Below, in pieces: positions 37,140 through 52,792 of a stretch of DNA of 57,500 nucleotides; within the stretch, counting starts at the first letter, position 1, and every line of letters begins with the position of its first letter. The notes beneath the pieces are model-generated. The model was not told where the DNA came from and searched no databases. It worked only from the letters and a program-made list of their open reading frames with translations. Source of the DNA: Chromera velia (lineage: Eukaryota > Sar > Chromeraceae); assembly GCA_018398765.1 (NCBI GenBank), contig JAHBMJ010005736.1, positions 1 to 57,500 of the forward strand. The letters run 5' to 3'. Both the position numbers and the translations under genes were made by a program.

Positions 37140-39576
37140 GTGAGGAGGCAGAGGGGCGGTTGACTGACTGCGTGCTTCTGTGTACAGCGCTGGTGGTCTC
37201 TCTCGGTACTTCCACGTTGTCGTGGCTTGCTTGATTGTTTGTCCGTTTCTGTATAAGAGAATTGGGGGGGGTGAAGGAAAGGAAGTTGAAATGGGTGGGG
37301 GTGCAGGTTGGTCAGGTTGGTCAGGTTTGTTTGCTTCATTTGACACGACAGGCACACACACACACACACGGGTGGGTGGTGTAGTGCAGGGGGCCGCAGA
37401 GATCGGGATCAAGGGGTGTTTGCGAAAGGAAGGAGAAGGAAGACAGCCAGGGAAAGGGGGGGCAGCGGGGGAAGGCTTGCCGATTGGCTGCTGCAAGGAA
37501 GATGGACGGAATCCAGTTCCGATTGAGTTCGTTTAGGGTGTATGTGCGTATGGACACCGGGGGTGTTTTCTCATCTCCACTTCCCTTTTTGTGCCTCTCC
37601 GGGTTGGATACAAGGAGGGGGGGGAGGGGGATCCTTGGGAAGAAAGAGAGAAAACGAAGTTGAGGGGGCTGCAGAGGCAGAAGGGTCGAGATGAGACGGG
37701 GGGGCAGATTGGTTTGGCTTATTCGGTGTCTCTGGTGACTGACTGGGGTGGATTGATTGAATTGCTGACAGCAGAAGGGCGGAAGGGGGGGCTGGGACCC
37801 GATTCCGGGTGCTTTCTTGTACATAAATTTCCTCCGCTGTCTTTTGTCATTCCAACGTGTGCTTCATGCAACTGGGTTCATCAGCGCCAGGAATGAAAAA
37901 TGGTTGTGCTGTATCGCTCTCTGTTTCCTGGCAGGTGGCAGTTTGTCTGTCACACATTGAGCCGAGGGACGGGTGGACAGAATCAGGGGGCAAGAGGCAG
38001 AAGGGGAGGGGGGGAAGTCTTCGACGTTTAGTTCTTCAGGGCGTGCATGAGGAGGGGCTGTTGAGGATCCCATCCGATCGTGCGACCCTCGAGAAGTCTT
38101 CTTATTCCTTCTTCTCCTTCGCATGCGACGATGATCGATGTGCCACAGTCCGCGAAGGAAGCCATTGAGGGCTGCATGGGTGCGGGGGAGGGGCGGAAGG
38201 CGTCCTTTTTTATGATGGTCGCAGGGATTGGTGGTTGTAAACCGTCCCCTGAATTACAATTGACAGGAATGTTGGAGCGAACGATGGCCGCTGCACTGCT
38301 GTTAACAAAATTCATTGCGCACATGCAGCTGTTTCCGTGAATCAATTCGCGGTTGTTGTGACTAGATGTATTCTACCACAATAAGTGAGTCGGTTCGGTG
38401 GCCGAGGAAGTCGTGTTACATCGTGCAGCTTGTTGTGGAATGATTGTGTATATTTATGCTCAAACTTACAATGCTCAATGGAATTAATGCATTGCATAGT
38501 ATCTCTGATTTCTAGATCTATCATCTATTTGCATCTAGCATGCACTATATGCCTTGCAAATTCCTAGACATTCAAAGTAATTCAAATAGCCTGAGAAATT
38601 TAGAAGATTTTCAAATTATAAAAAAAAATTGAAATATATTTTAAAAAATTGGAAGAAAACCTAGAAGAAAGCAATATCAAAACATTACTACCTATATAGG
38701 ATATGATAGGATGCTTTTGTCCTCCTTCATCCTTTTCGTAATCGTGAACGCTTTTTAACTCAAAACTAGACTCAAAAACGAAAAAAGGCATATCTCCATG
38801 ACTTTTCCAATCTAATAATCTGACCAGACAGCGTTTGGTTATGCACCTTCTGAGTGAATTTAAAGGAAATGGCGTTCGAGAAGTGAAATAATAGAGTGCA
38901 GGGTTGAACCTCTGCCAAAAAGTCTGTTAACTGCAGTCCTCTGCAGGCTTCCGTACACTTTTCAGGGCTCTCACAGGGGGGGATATAGATAGAACCCAAC
39001 CGGAACGGCTGTATGATAAATGTTTATCCCCATCTCGTATGATCAAAGATGACGTTCATGTCCTGAAAGCTGAAGGAATGTAAGGGCTCAGAAAGGGGGC
39101 GAAGCAGGCTGAAAAAACTCTACGAAATTGTAAAACAGAAAACGCCGATTGACATAAGAATATATACAGATTGCACAATGCGTTGCTGGTGCAACAGAGA
39201 GGAGCACTTCAGATAATGATGAGAAGAAAGTAAAGGAAATAGTGTCGGTGTTGTATGTGCACAATCCTGCCTAGAAGCGGTTCTAAAGCGCTAGCCGAGT
39301 ATCTCAAGAAGGTTCATCGTCTCAATCATGCAAGTTGAGGCGAATCGATCTAATAATTTGGTATGCAGGCTTCCTCATCCCCCCCCCATGAATGTGTGCA
39401 TGCTCTAGGTTCTCCTCAAAGCCTTGTTAGTGACTTGGGATTTCGCGTCACTAGATCTAGGATTTAACCCTCAATCATCATCATTATCATATCATAGCAA
39501 AAAAAAAAAAGAAACAAGAATCAGCGCTAGGCGCATTACAGAAAAGAAAAAAAAAATAAGAATGGGCATTAGGCTC

Positions 39577-39614
<38 letters not shown>

Positions 39615-40185
39615 GCAACATCAGGTAACACCAGGGGTCCTATAAGCAACAGTTGTGCAACACCAGAACTAGCACTAGAACAACAGGTACACAACACTTA
39701 AACAATAATACATTGTTTGTCACTTAACGTCGTTGACTAAAAAAAAAAAAACTTAAAAAAAACGAGAATTCACTTTATATATTTTCTTTTTTTTACTGTG
39801 GTCTTAGACTGTGATAGGTTTAGCTTTTTGGAACGTAAATTAGTTATTTTTTTTCTACTATCACTCAAACTTGCACAAATATTGTTTCAGCTATCAGCTG
39901 TTAGATGCTGTTAGTTGAAGTAGGCTAACAGATACTGACAACTGTTTAAAAACTAGTTTTAAGAGATTTTTTATTTAATTTTTTTGCGTTAATTCTAGAG
40001 TTAATTGTATGTGTTACGGTACGTAAAGCATGCCAATGGTTCCATTGGTTCCAAATGAAACAACTCGTACTCCAATTTCATGAATTTGTTATTCTTTTTG
40101 AATAGACTGTTTCACTGACTCGGATGTAGCAGTTTTCTTTGAATTACTTTAATTATATATTGAATTGATGATGAGTCAGGCCGCC
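37140..40185. other. intergenic interval, AT-rich in its right part
   Basis: 37140-38340 is probably 3' UTR and downstream sequence of the trehalose gene, with G-rich stretches and no exon-like frame. From 38340 to 40180 it is strongly AT-rich with poly-A runs and an (AT)n array at about 39582-39611. A minus-strand frame at 38600-39000 is broken by stops and looks like relic repetitive DNA. No gene is called. Confidence 0.6.
39582..39611. repeat. (AT)n microsatellite
   Basis: Some fifteen AT units in the AT-rich intergenic island. Confidence 0.9.
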
Positions 40186-43100
40186 TCAAGCGTATGCCTC
40201 GTCTGTGCGCGTCCTCCTGTACAGCCCCCCTGTGCCACTGAACATGTACCCCATGCCTGGTCGGGGTGTTCGGCCTTCCTCAAACTCATGAAGGTCCCCT
40301 TCAGGGGGGGGGTCGGGGGTCGTGGGCATACCAAAAGAGGCCCTTCGTGCGTGTGCGTCTGCAGCACCCCTCCAGTCGACATTCATCGTGCTCAAGCGAC
40401 GCCCGTGCTGAGGGTTGACGTTGGGAGACAGACGGCTCGACTCAGGAGCGCCTCTCCCATTTCCATGCTGCCGTCTGCCTCGGGAAGATGCCGAGTAACG
40501 ATCTTTTTCCCTCTCCCTCTCGCTGCCGTCATCCTTCCTTCGACCTTTTCGACTTCCGGGACGAAAGGAGGTACCGTGTGGGTGGTGTGAATCCCTTCCC
40601 CCCCACTTGGTGCTCCTTTGAGACTTCTCTCCTCGACTCCTCTCCATGTCTCGTGCGCTGCGTCGATCATAATAAGATCTCGAGGGGGGAGAGAAACCGT
40701 CTCCCTGACCGCTCCACACAGCCAACTTCCGTCTCTGCAACGCTGCTTCCTCCTCCCATACGTCTGCATCCTCGTCCTCGTCCCCGTACCCGCCTCCACC
40801 ATTCCACGCACGCCTACTCGTCCCCCCTCCCCACCCTGAGGAGAAGGTCCGGTTCTGCATTCCCGTCTGTCTCATCTGTGCCCTCCCCCCCCTAGGCTCT
40901 GGCAGCAATTCCTCGTAGTCGAATTCTAGTTCGGGGGAATCGTCCTCTAGTTGGGGGGGGATGCGGTCAAAAGTCTCGTTCACCAGATGGCGGTTGGCCA
41001 GAATGGCGGCTGCACAGAGAGAGCAGAAAGCGAAGACAAATTCAAAAATGTGCAAGTCTGTGAATGTTCTTACGTGTGCGTGTTTCAGGGCGAGGCAGAC
41101 AGTCCGTCGGAGAGGGAAGAAAGAGAGAGCATCGATTGCTTGAGAGCACTCACTTCGCTGGGAGGGGAGAATGGACAGATGGATGAATCGGTCCATGAAC
41201 AGACAGACGAGACGACGCTGGGAGAGTGTCAACCTCAAAATGAGACAAGGTGAGACAATCAGGGAAGATTCTGCATCTCTTGCATTTCCCCGCATGCAAA
41301 CAGACAGAGTTGTTTCACCGTTTCTTGTTTTTTGAAGGAGTAAGACTTCCTTCGGTGTGAATTTCTGAAGTCAAACCGTGAAAGAACCACAGAATGAGTA
41401 TCCGTCTATTTGGTAATCAAGCTGCAAGCCAAAGGACGTTACAAATGTCCACACGCATACACACATGTCTGTGTGTCGATTTCCTGACCTTCTCCCCCCA
41501 CGAACGGTCGAGGTTGGTGGAAGCTGAAGAACCCCCCTGCGCCTCCCCCATCTGGCCCCCCTCCCTCGAAACTGAAGGAAGGGTGGTCCCCCCCCAGACT
41601 CTTCACTTCTCCCTCTCGATGATGAATCTGCAGACAGCATTCCAATAAACAACCCCGTGTGTGCGTGTGTGTGTGTGTGTGTGTATGCGCGCGCGTGCGT
41701 GGGTGTGCGTGGGTATGGGTATGTAGGTGTGTGCAAAGTTGAGAAAGATGACATCCACGGGCATCCCAGCTGTGGAGTGCACACTGGGGGGGTCAAATTC
41801 CCTCCGTGCTTCCCCCTTTCTTCCATCCATCCAGCAGTCCTTCGTTTCCTACTTCCTCCCTTTCTTTCTGTCCGATTTCTTTTTTTTCTTTGTTTTTTTT
41901 TTCTTCCTTCATTCGATTTGTTCGCCCGGTCTTTCGTTTGTTTGTCCTTCCTTCCCTCTCCTTTTTGTCTCTTTATTCTTCTGTCCACAGTTAAACGAAC
42001 CTGCCGAGCCAAGAAGAATTTGGCCGTCTTAGACCCGATCAGAAGCCGCACTGCACGGTAGCTGCATGAAAGGCCACACACATGTATGAGAGAGAGAGAG
42101 AGAACAGATACGGAAATCGTCCACAGAGAGAGATGTGAAGGAGCTGATGCAGAGGTTTATGGGTCTTTTCGTGCACGCACACGCGCGCTCTTAGACGCAC
42201 ATGGAGACAATAGAAACGGGAGAAAACTAATGGGGAAAGAGGGGGGGGAACAAATGGCAAAGGACATCCAAAGAGAGAGGGGCAGCACAGAAGACAGAGA
42301 GACAGTCAGTCAGAGAGAAGAAGCAGAAACACAGAGAGAGGGAGAACGCTCAGCAGACCGACCCAACGAGTGCCTCTGTGACGTAAAAGAAGAGCTGAAT
42401 GCAGTAGGCGGCCCTCTCAACGTCCAGGATGTTGAACTTTGGAAGCAAGAGCAGGAGAATGACTGCGGCCCCTGAGGGGAAGAACGAGCACATCAGGTAG
42501 AGGAACAGTTGGGGCACCTGCAGAGGACAAAAGAGGAGGGACGATGTACGCGTCTTTGATTTTTTTTTTGTCCGCTTTCATTAAGTGAAACCATTTGGTG
42601 AGTATGGGTCGTAGAGACAATGCATTTGTTACCTTGCTGGACTCGAAGAGAAGGAATGTAGACGGGCGAGAAAGGAGGTTAGGTGAAATAGAGCGGCAGG
42701 GCTGGTATTTCGGAGAAAGGAAGGACGAAAGTGGAGACAGCAGAATACGAGGAGAGAGGGTGGGCAAGACAGAAAGGAGGGCGCTTAGTTCAATGGCAGA
42801 GGGGAGATATGAAGGATCACTCCGAAGTTCCCCTGTTGCATTGCTTGCTCTGAGATCTGCCTCATTTGGTCTCCATTCGTTCATCCAGAGTGCAGGAAGG
42901 ATGAGCAGGGAAAGGTAGTGTCAGTGCTGATCGAGAGCAGTTGAGAAGTATACCTTGTGGAACAGTTCGTTTCGCGGGGTTGTTTGCGTTTGTTCTGGTT
43001 CCTTTCTCGGGTGCCCATGCATTGACTCAGTTCATACAGTGGTTCGTCTTTGCGCAGGGTAGGGTTTCTTCGATTCCTGGAATACCAAGAACTCAGACAC

Positions 43101-43525
43101 GCCATGTGCCGCACATAAGCACTCCCCACCACACATCCCTCCCTTCGTAACCCAAGGAGCCGACCTGTTCCTGGAGGTTCCCTACGTATCCAATCCACAG
43201 CCGTAGAGGCTCCAGGGCTGCCAACAGAAGAGCGATGGCAACTGCAGAAGGACGCCAGCCTCTGGTGGCAAAGTAGTCGTCACGGGGCAGCACCTCATAC
43301 TGCAGTGAAAGCAGACAAAGGCATGTGAAGGAATTAGAGTGAGCAACAGATGAGAAGAGGAAGTTTGGGACACTCTTTGTCAAGGCTGCTGACCTTCCAG
43401 ATCGCAGTTGCAATTACAATGACGAAGAGAGGAATTTTGTACAATACGTCATAGAAGAGAAGGGATTGCAGGAGCACTGAGCTTTGGGGCACCGTCTCAA
43501 CAACAGTAGGTCTGAAGCCGTTCAT
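40186..43525 (-). CDS. TMEM17-like ciliary transition-zone membrane protein with long C-terminal extension
   Basis: Seven exons join in phase on the minus strand: 43394-43525 (MNGFRPTVVETV), 43165-43299, 42363-42517, 41753-41783, 41489-41627, 41154-41270 and 40186-41009, giving about 510 residues. Four hydrophobic segments occur in the first ~145 residues (YKIPLFVIVIATAIW, AIALLLAALEPLRLWIG, LFLYLMCSFF with AAVILLLLL, and QLFFYVTEALVG). The sequence RLWIGYVGNLQEQVPQL matches the strongly conserved core of the TMEM17/TMEM216-type family, known from the MKS/B9 complex at the base of cilia. The family is usually about 200 residues. Here an extra ~350 residues follow: Gly-rich, then Arg/Ser/Glu-rich and probably disordered. 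Several donors are GTC-type. The small exon 41753-41783 is the least certain. Confidence 0.72.
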
Positions 43526-43854
43526 CTCTCTTCCTCTTGCTGCATGAGAAGGAATTGGGAAGCAATTACGGTTGATCAGCTCGTGTCAGTGTGCAGTTGT
43601 CTGTGACAGGATGGGTTCTTGACAGGACAGCCTAACACATGATTCATCTGGAGCTTGGCAATAACAGTCGAAAGATCTATGTATAGAAACAGGAGGGCAA
43701 GATCAAGGATCGAGGTGATCAAGGGATCGAGCTTTGTCACTCAGCTGTACGATAGCTGTACGTTAATTGCCTGTTGCAATGTGTTGCATAATAATGCATG
43801 AGGGCCGGTTTCACAGCGATGCGCCTGTATATGGTCGTCGGGTGAAGCCTCGCA

Positions 43855-44525
43855 AAAACTGAAAGTCGGGGCGCAATACAACACCCGGACCTGTTCATTC
43901 GATCCGGACCTGTTCATTTTTGATGCAAAACTGAAAGTCGGAACGCAAAAAAACACCCGGACCTGTTCATTTTTGATGCAAAACTGAAAGTCGGAACGCA
44001 AAAAAACACCCAGACCTGTTCATTTTTGACGCAAAACTGAAAGTCGGAACGTAAAAAAACACCCGGACCTGTTCATTTTTGACGTAAAACTACGCAAAAC
44101 TGAAAGTCGGAACGCAAAAAAACACCCGGACCTGTTCATTTTTGACACAAAACTGAAAGTCGGAACGCAAAAAAACACCCGGACCTGTTCATTTTTGACG
44201 CAAAACTAAAAGTCGGAACGCAAAAAGACACCCGGACCTGTTCATTTTTGATGCAAAACTGAAAGTCGGAACACAAAAAAACACCCCGACCTATTCATTT
44301 TTGACGCAAAACTGAAAGTCGGAACGCAAAAAAACACTCCGACCTGTTCATTTTTGACGCAAAACTGAAAGTCGGAAAGCAAAAAAACACTCCGACCTGT
44401 TCATTTTTGACGCAAAACTGAAAGTCAGAATACAAAAAAACACCCGGACCTGTTTATTTTTGACGTAAAACTGAAAGTCGGGGCGCCTAGCTATAAACCC
44501 TATGGACCTGTTCATTTTTAACGCA
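43855..44525. repeat. 53-bp minisatellite
   Basis: About twelve copies of a 53-bp unit (ACCTGTTCATTTTTGA...GTCGGAACGC, then poly-A and CACCCG). Starts include 43908, 43961, 44014 and 44067; one later copy has an 8-bp insertion and the right end degenerates. The period is not a multiple of three, and the open frames across it are artefacts. It lies 330 bp upstream of the TMEM17-like start. Confidence 0.93.
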
Positions 44526-48327
<3,802 letters not shown>

Positions 48328-51068
48328 AAAGAGGAAGACACAACGCTGAAGGTAGAGTAGGAGGGGCACACACCAGACGGCATCTATTCATGAGCTTGGC
48401 ACTTTCTGGTGATTTCTTTTGTTTCTTTGGAAGACTTTTGGACGAGGTGCAAAGGTGTGAGACAAAGGCACCTCCCTAAATATCTCATGTGTCCAATAAT
48501 TTGTATTGCAGCAGAATCTCTTTAGCGAAGAGATGATTTGATCGATTCTGATGTGAAAAGCACCTGGAGGGCCAAAAATATGTCTCTCCATGCTTGAGCG
48601 TCTTTTTCTGTTTTTTTTTTTATTGATTGATTGATTGATTGATAGTTGCTAAACCCTGAGTGGAGCGCTTGTACAGCAGATCACGCCTTGTGGGTGAAAT
48701 GATCCAGCTTCAAAATTGAGCGTTCTTCGGTGAGGACGCTGTTTTGAGTGTGTTGAACCACAGATGACTACAACATGGGAGACAGCATGTATGTCTCCCC
48801 TGGCAGGCATGGCAGAGACGTAATAATGTATAATAATGTTGCAATCTTACTTACATGTTCTGACAGCATGTCTTAAATACTTTTAAAGCATGTTCTGACT
48901 GTTATATAGTCTAGCTGTTACTCTACTACTCTATCTGGGTAATTTTTTTGGGGGGGGGGGCATTGACTTAAAGTTTGTTCCTAGCGTCTGGCCTATGCGT
49001 CTTTCGTCTCTTCCTTCTGTCCTAGTTGCTGCTCTTGCTGCTAGCTCTCTCTCTCATGCAACCTCATACTTGACGCTCCTCTATCTAGGTAATAGTCTTT
49101 ATATTGTAAATCATATGACTAATCAATGAATTATATATATCTTATAGTACTAGTCATAGTATTATACAGTATTATACCATATATCGGCTCACAAATAGTT
49201 ACAAATAGTTAAAAATTATATGAATCCCAATTAATATGCAGAGATCTTTTTAAGAGAGGTCCCAAACGTATGAAAAAGATAAATTAAAGCGCATATGACA
49301 TAGATCAGTAAGTCATCAACCACCTCCACCATCAGTTTGGGCAGCTAGGTCCACTTTTGTCTATCTCTAAAGTACTTATTAATAGATTAAAACTTTTCTA
49401 GGCGACTAATACAAAAAAAAAATAAAAAAAAATCAGAGCATTTACCCTATTTAGTTTTTTTTTTTTGTTTCTAAACGTGTTCACGCTGACAAAAAAAAAT
49501 TGAAGTCAACACCTAGGTCAACACTGACATAATTTCACTTAGTCTCTAAGTCAGTCTGAGAGTCAATGACGTATTAAGTCGCTTGTGAGGAGACTTAAGA
49601 AAAGGAGATAAAGCTTCTGAGATACAACTATTAGTGGGTGAAAAAATATAGGCGCTTGTAGATCTAGCTTGTAGACAGGACTTTCGAACGGTTGAAGTTA
49701 TGGTTCTGAATTGGAAATTTGAAGCCTGATCGTATGTTAACCTCTTTTTTAACCTTATGAATTCCAAAGCCGCTGAAACGCTTTTCTACCCTTTTGAACG
49801 TGAAGGCAGCCTCAAGTAAAGGTGTATAGCAAGGCAGATAGATGGCTTGGCGCACTAAGTAGCTTACAGTAGGCTGCTAGATTGAAGTTGATATTTGAGG
49901 TAAAAAGACCGTAAGGTCAGACAAACCACTGCAGACGTTCGACTGAATTTAAACGAAGTTGCCGGCTGAGGATGCACGCATGCAACTGGCTGGTTAAGCT
50001 TTGCATGCATACGCAGCGCGTGGAGGTCCTGCGGCGGGGACTCAATCAAGTGCCCACGGGCCGCTAGCCACGGCGTGCGACATAATCATACACATGTAGA
50101 GCTTTCCAAAAAAAAAAAAGAAAACTAAAAATGAGATTTTGACATTTATTTATTATTTTTTTTTTGTAGTGGTCGCCTAGAAACTTTTCTATATATCATC
50201 ATCAAAATCATCCCACCTGAACCAAATGTAAATCATAGCAAATCATTATAGCCAAGCTGCTCCAAGCACGCGTATTAAACAAACTAGAACAAACTTGTTA
50301 TATTACTGTGTGTAATTGTGTCTATAACTTTAACATGACGGTCAGTGTAGATTAATATGGCCTATAGACCGATTAATAATAATAATAATAATAATACAGC
50401 TAAAAATGTTGATACTACAGACACACACCAACGGTAACCCACCCTCAGGTGAATGCCTTATTGGGTGTTCACTGAGGCAGCAGTATATGAAAATCACATG
50501 CACGGAGAATCTTTATGCGAAAATTCTTTTTGTGAATTTCAAATACCTTTTAGGGTATCGGATTTATACCCGACCTGCCCTCCGAGGACGCAAAAACTTA
50601 ATTCTCACACCGGAATGGCAGGGCATGCCTTCGCGCGCAACAAACTCGCGGACCTAAGAAGCCAAACCATATATATAATTGCATGCATGCACGCAATATA
50701 CAAAAAATATGCACGTTACTATTAAAATACGTACAACTTAGTATATAGTTTTCATATACATCTTGACCGATTCTGTGTCAGATCAGCTCGCCTGTTTTGG
50801 ATCAAGTGGACGGAGCTTGCATACAAACGGCAAAGCGCTCTGCAGACTGTGAAGTTGGGATTCAATCAGACGCTTCAGCATCTTCAGTAAAGACGACAGT
50901 CAGTCTGCAACTTGAAGGCTGTTGTTTGGAATCAATTGTATACATTTTAGACGCACCCGTTTGCGGTTCGTTGAGACTGTCAGTCTTTTAGTGGACCCTG
51001 TGCGCGTGGACAGAGAAAACGGTTCAGCCAGAGCCCCCAAAACCGAAGCACCGAAACAACAAAGAAAA
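48328..51068. other. AT-rich gene-free interval
   Basis: Contains an (ATTG)n tract at about 48623-48643, a G run near 48950-48960, many poly-A/T runs and an (ATA)n tract at about 50377-50396. All frames are stop-dense to about 50900. The last 150 bp may be 5' UTR of the CCDC81-type gene. No gene is seen. Confidence 0.65.
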
Positions 51069-52051
51069 ATGCCTCCCGTGGAAGTTCGCGGCATTGTCAG
51101 CCACCTGCTGAAGAACCCTCATCACTACCCAGGGAAACACAACACGCCACAGTCCCGAACGTCCCAAGGCACTAACCCTCTGGACTCCACTCGCCAGCTC
51201 CTCCTGATATGGGACGCTATGTGCAACTACATCCAGGAACAGTTGGAGCAGTCAAGAAGCGTTTGCATCCAGGGGCTCGGCACGTTCACATTTGAGCAAC
51301 ACGTCACTCCCACCAATACAGATTCCCATTTCTGCAAGGACCGCACCATTCTTCGACCCTGCTTTGTCTGTGACCCAAAACTTCAAGACAAGCTCCACCG
51401 ATTCAGACCCAAGGAGGAACTCAGGGGCGAGTACACCAACCCAGGCACAGTGTATCAGATTGGCAGAGAGGTTCAGTATCTGAACTTTGCGCCGATCGCT
51501 GCCGGTTGCTACGTCCGACCGGATGTTGTGAGGGATGCAATCAGGGCGATGGTGAAGGCTGTGTGCAACCTGGTCTCGAGGGACTACAGCCTTGTCTTGG
51601 ACTTCAAGTTCTGCCAGGTATGCATTTGCACTGTATTTGTTCTGTATGCTCTCTTCTGCATGCTATATATGTTGTGAGATGCCTCAATTTCGGTCTTCCT
51701 TATCAGGATAGTCTTGTGAGGTGTAGAAGTGAGCAGAGGGATGTTGCGTAGAGCACGGAAGAAGACCTATGGCGGATTTTGAATTTGAGACGAATGAAAT
51801 AAGACTATGTGTGTGCATGACGACGCATGAGTCGATTCTAAGGGGAGTCTGACGGTGGACAGGAGGGGTCGTTGGGAAAAGTGAAGCAGTAGAGGAAGTG
51901 AGGAGGAAACAATGAAGTGAACGCCTGCGGGATGAAAGGAGTGACGGAAGCGCTCCTGCCGGTCCGTTTGTCTTCATGACCGAAAGCAGAAATCCATCGA
52001 AACTACACATATACTTGTTTCTCGCACAAAAAGCCTCTCTCTCTCTCTCTC

Positions 52052-52085
<34 letters not shown>

Positions 52086-52792
52086 NGGGGGGGGGGGGGG
52101 GGGGGGGGAGAGAGAGCCCTGTCTGCCTGCCTGCCTTCCTGCCTTCCTGCCTTCCTGACTGACGGACTGACTGACCACTTGCTTGGCTGCTTGATGTTTC
52201 TTTCTCCAACCACAATGATTTCATTTTCGTATAATAACTCCCCCGCCTTCCGGTGATGAGTGTGCTTGGCCATCCGCAAAGCGATTGTTTCACGCGGTGG
52301 TCATGCCGACGTCCGTCTTTCTGTAAGCACTCTCCCATCTCTCCTGCTTTCTTCCTGCAGGTCCGAATGTTGGACCGTGGTCTGTCCTTCACCTTCCGTC
52401 AGAGCATCAAGGGTACTGCACAGAACTTCCTTGACACAAAACCCAAGTGCGGCCCCGAAGTTGCCGTCTCACGCCGTTGGACGACTTCCCATCTTAGCAG
52501 GTCGATGATGAACTACCTGCCCCGCCCCGACAGTCCGAACGTGACACGAAAGAGAAGTCTGACTGCGCAGATCGGCCAACTGAGCCTTGATCTGAACTCA
52601 GTCGACAAGACTTACTACAGCGAAAGAAGGGACTACCAGCCTAACATCCAGTTCGAAGCCACATTCGGCATCACCGGGAAGGGGTTGGGGGGGGCTCTGG
52701 GGGGTGACACGATGAACAGCCTGAACATTGCACCTGATGCAATGCCTGCAGGAGGACAGACCGCAGCCCTCCTGGCAGGCGTTGCAGACTGA
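51069..52792 (+). CDS. CCDC81-type protein with two HU-like domains
   Basis: Two exons, 51069-51617 and 52361-52792, join in phase 0 (GTATGC donor, TTCCTGCAG acceptor) to give about 326 residues. Near residues 40-75, LLLIWDAMCNYIQEQLEQS followed by VCIQGLGTFTFEQH and RPCFVCDP matches the HU-like domain of eukaryotic CCDC81. A second similar unit follows: YVRPDVVRDAIRAMVKAVCN, LVLDFKFCQVRMLDRGLSFT. CCDC81 proteins are centrosome or cilium associated. This one ends soon after the second domain, with no coiled coil, so it is short for the family. ATG 51069 begins the conserved part (MPPVEVRGI); an in-frame ATG at 50922 would add 49 Arg/Lys-rich residues and is not preferred. AATAAA signals follow in the (AAAT)n run near 52842. 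Confidence 0.85.
52041..52107. repeat. (CT)n(GT)n, N and poly-G tract
   Basis: A CT run, a GT run, an N at 52086 and about twenty Gs lie in the single intron of the CCDC81-type gene. The N and G run mark a sequence of doubtful length. Confidence 0.9.

Noticed and set aside
38600-39000. Minus-strand frames in the AT-rich island
   Set aside because: Two adjacent short frames separated by stops with no domain; probably relic repeat DNA.
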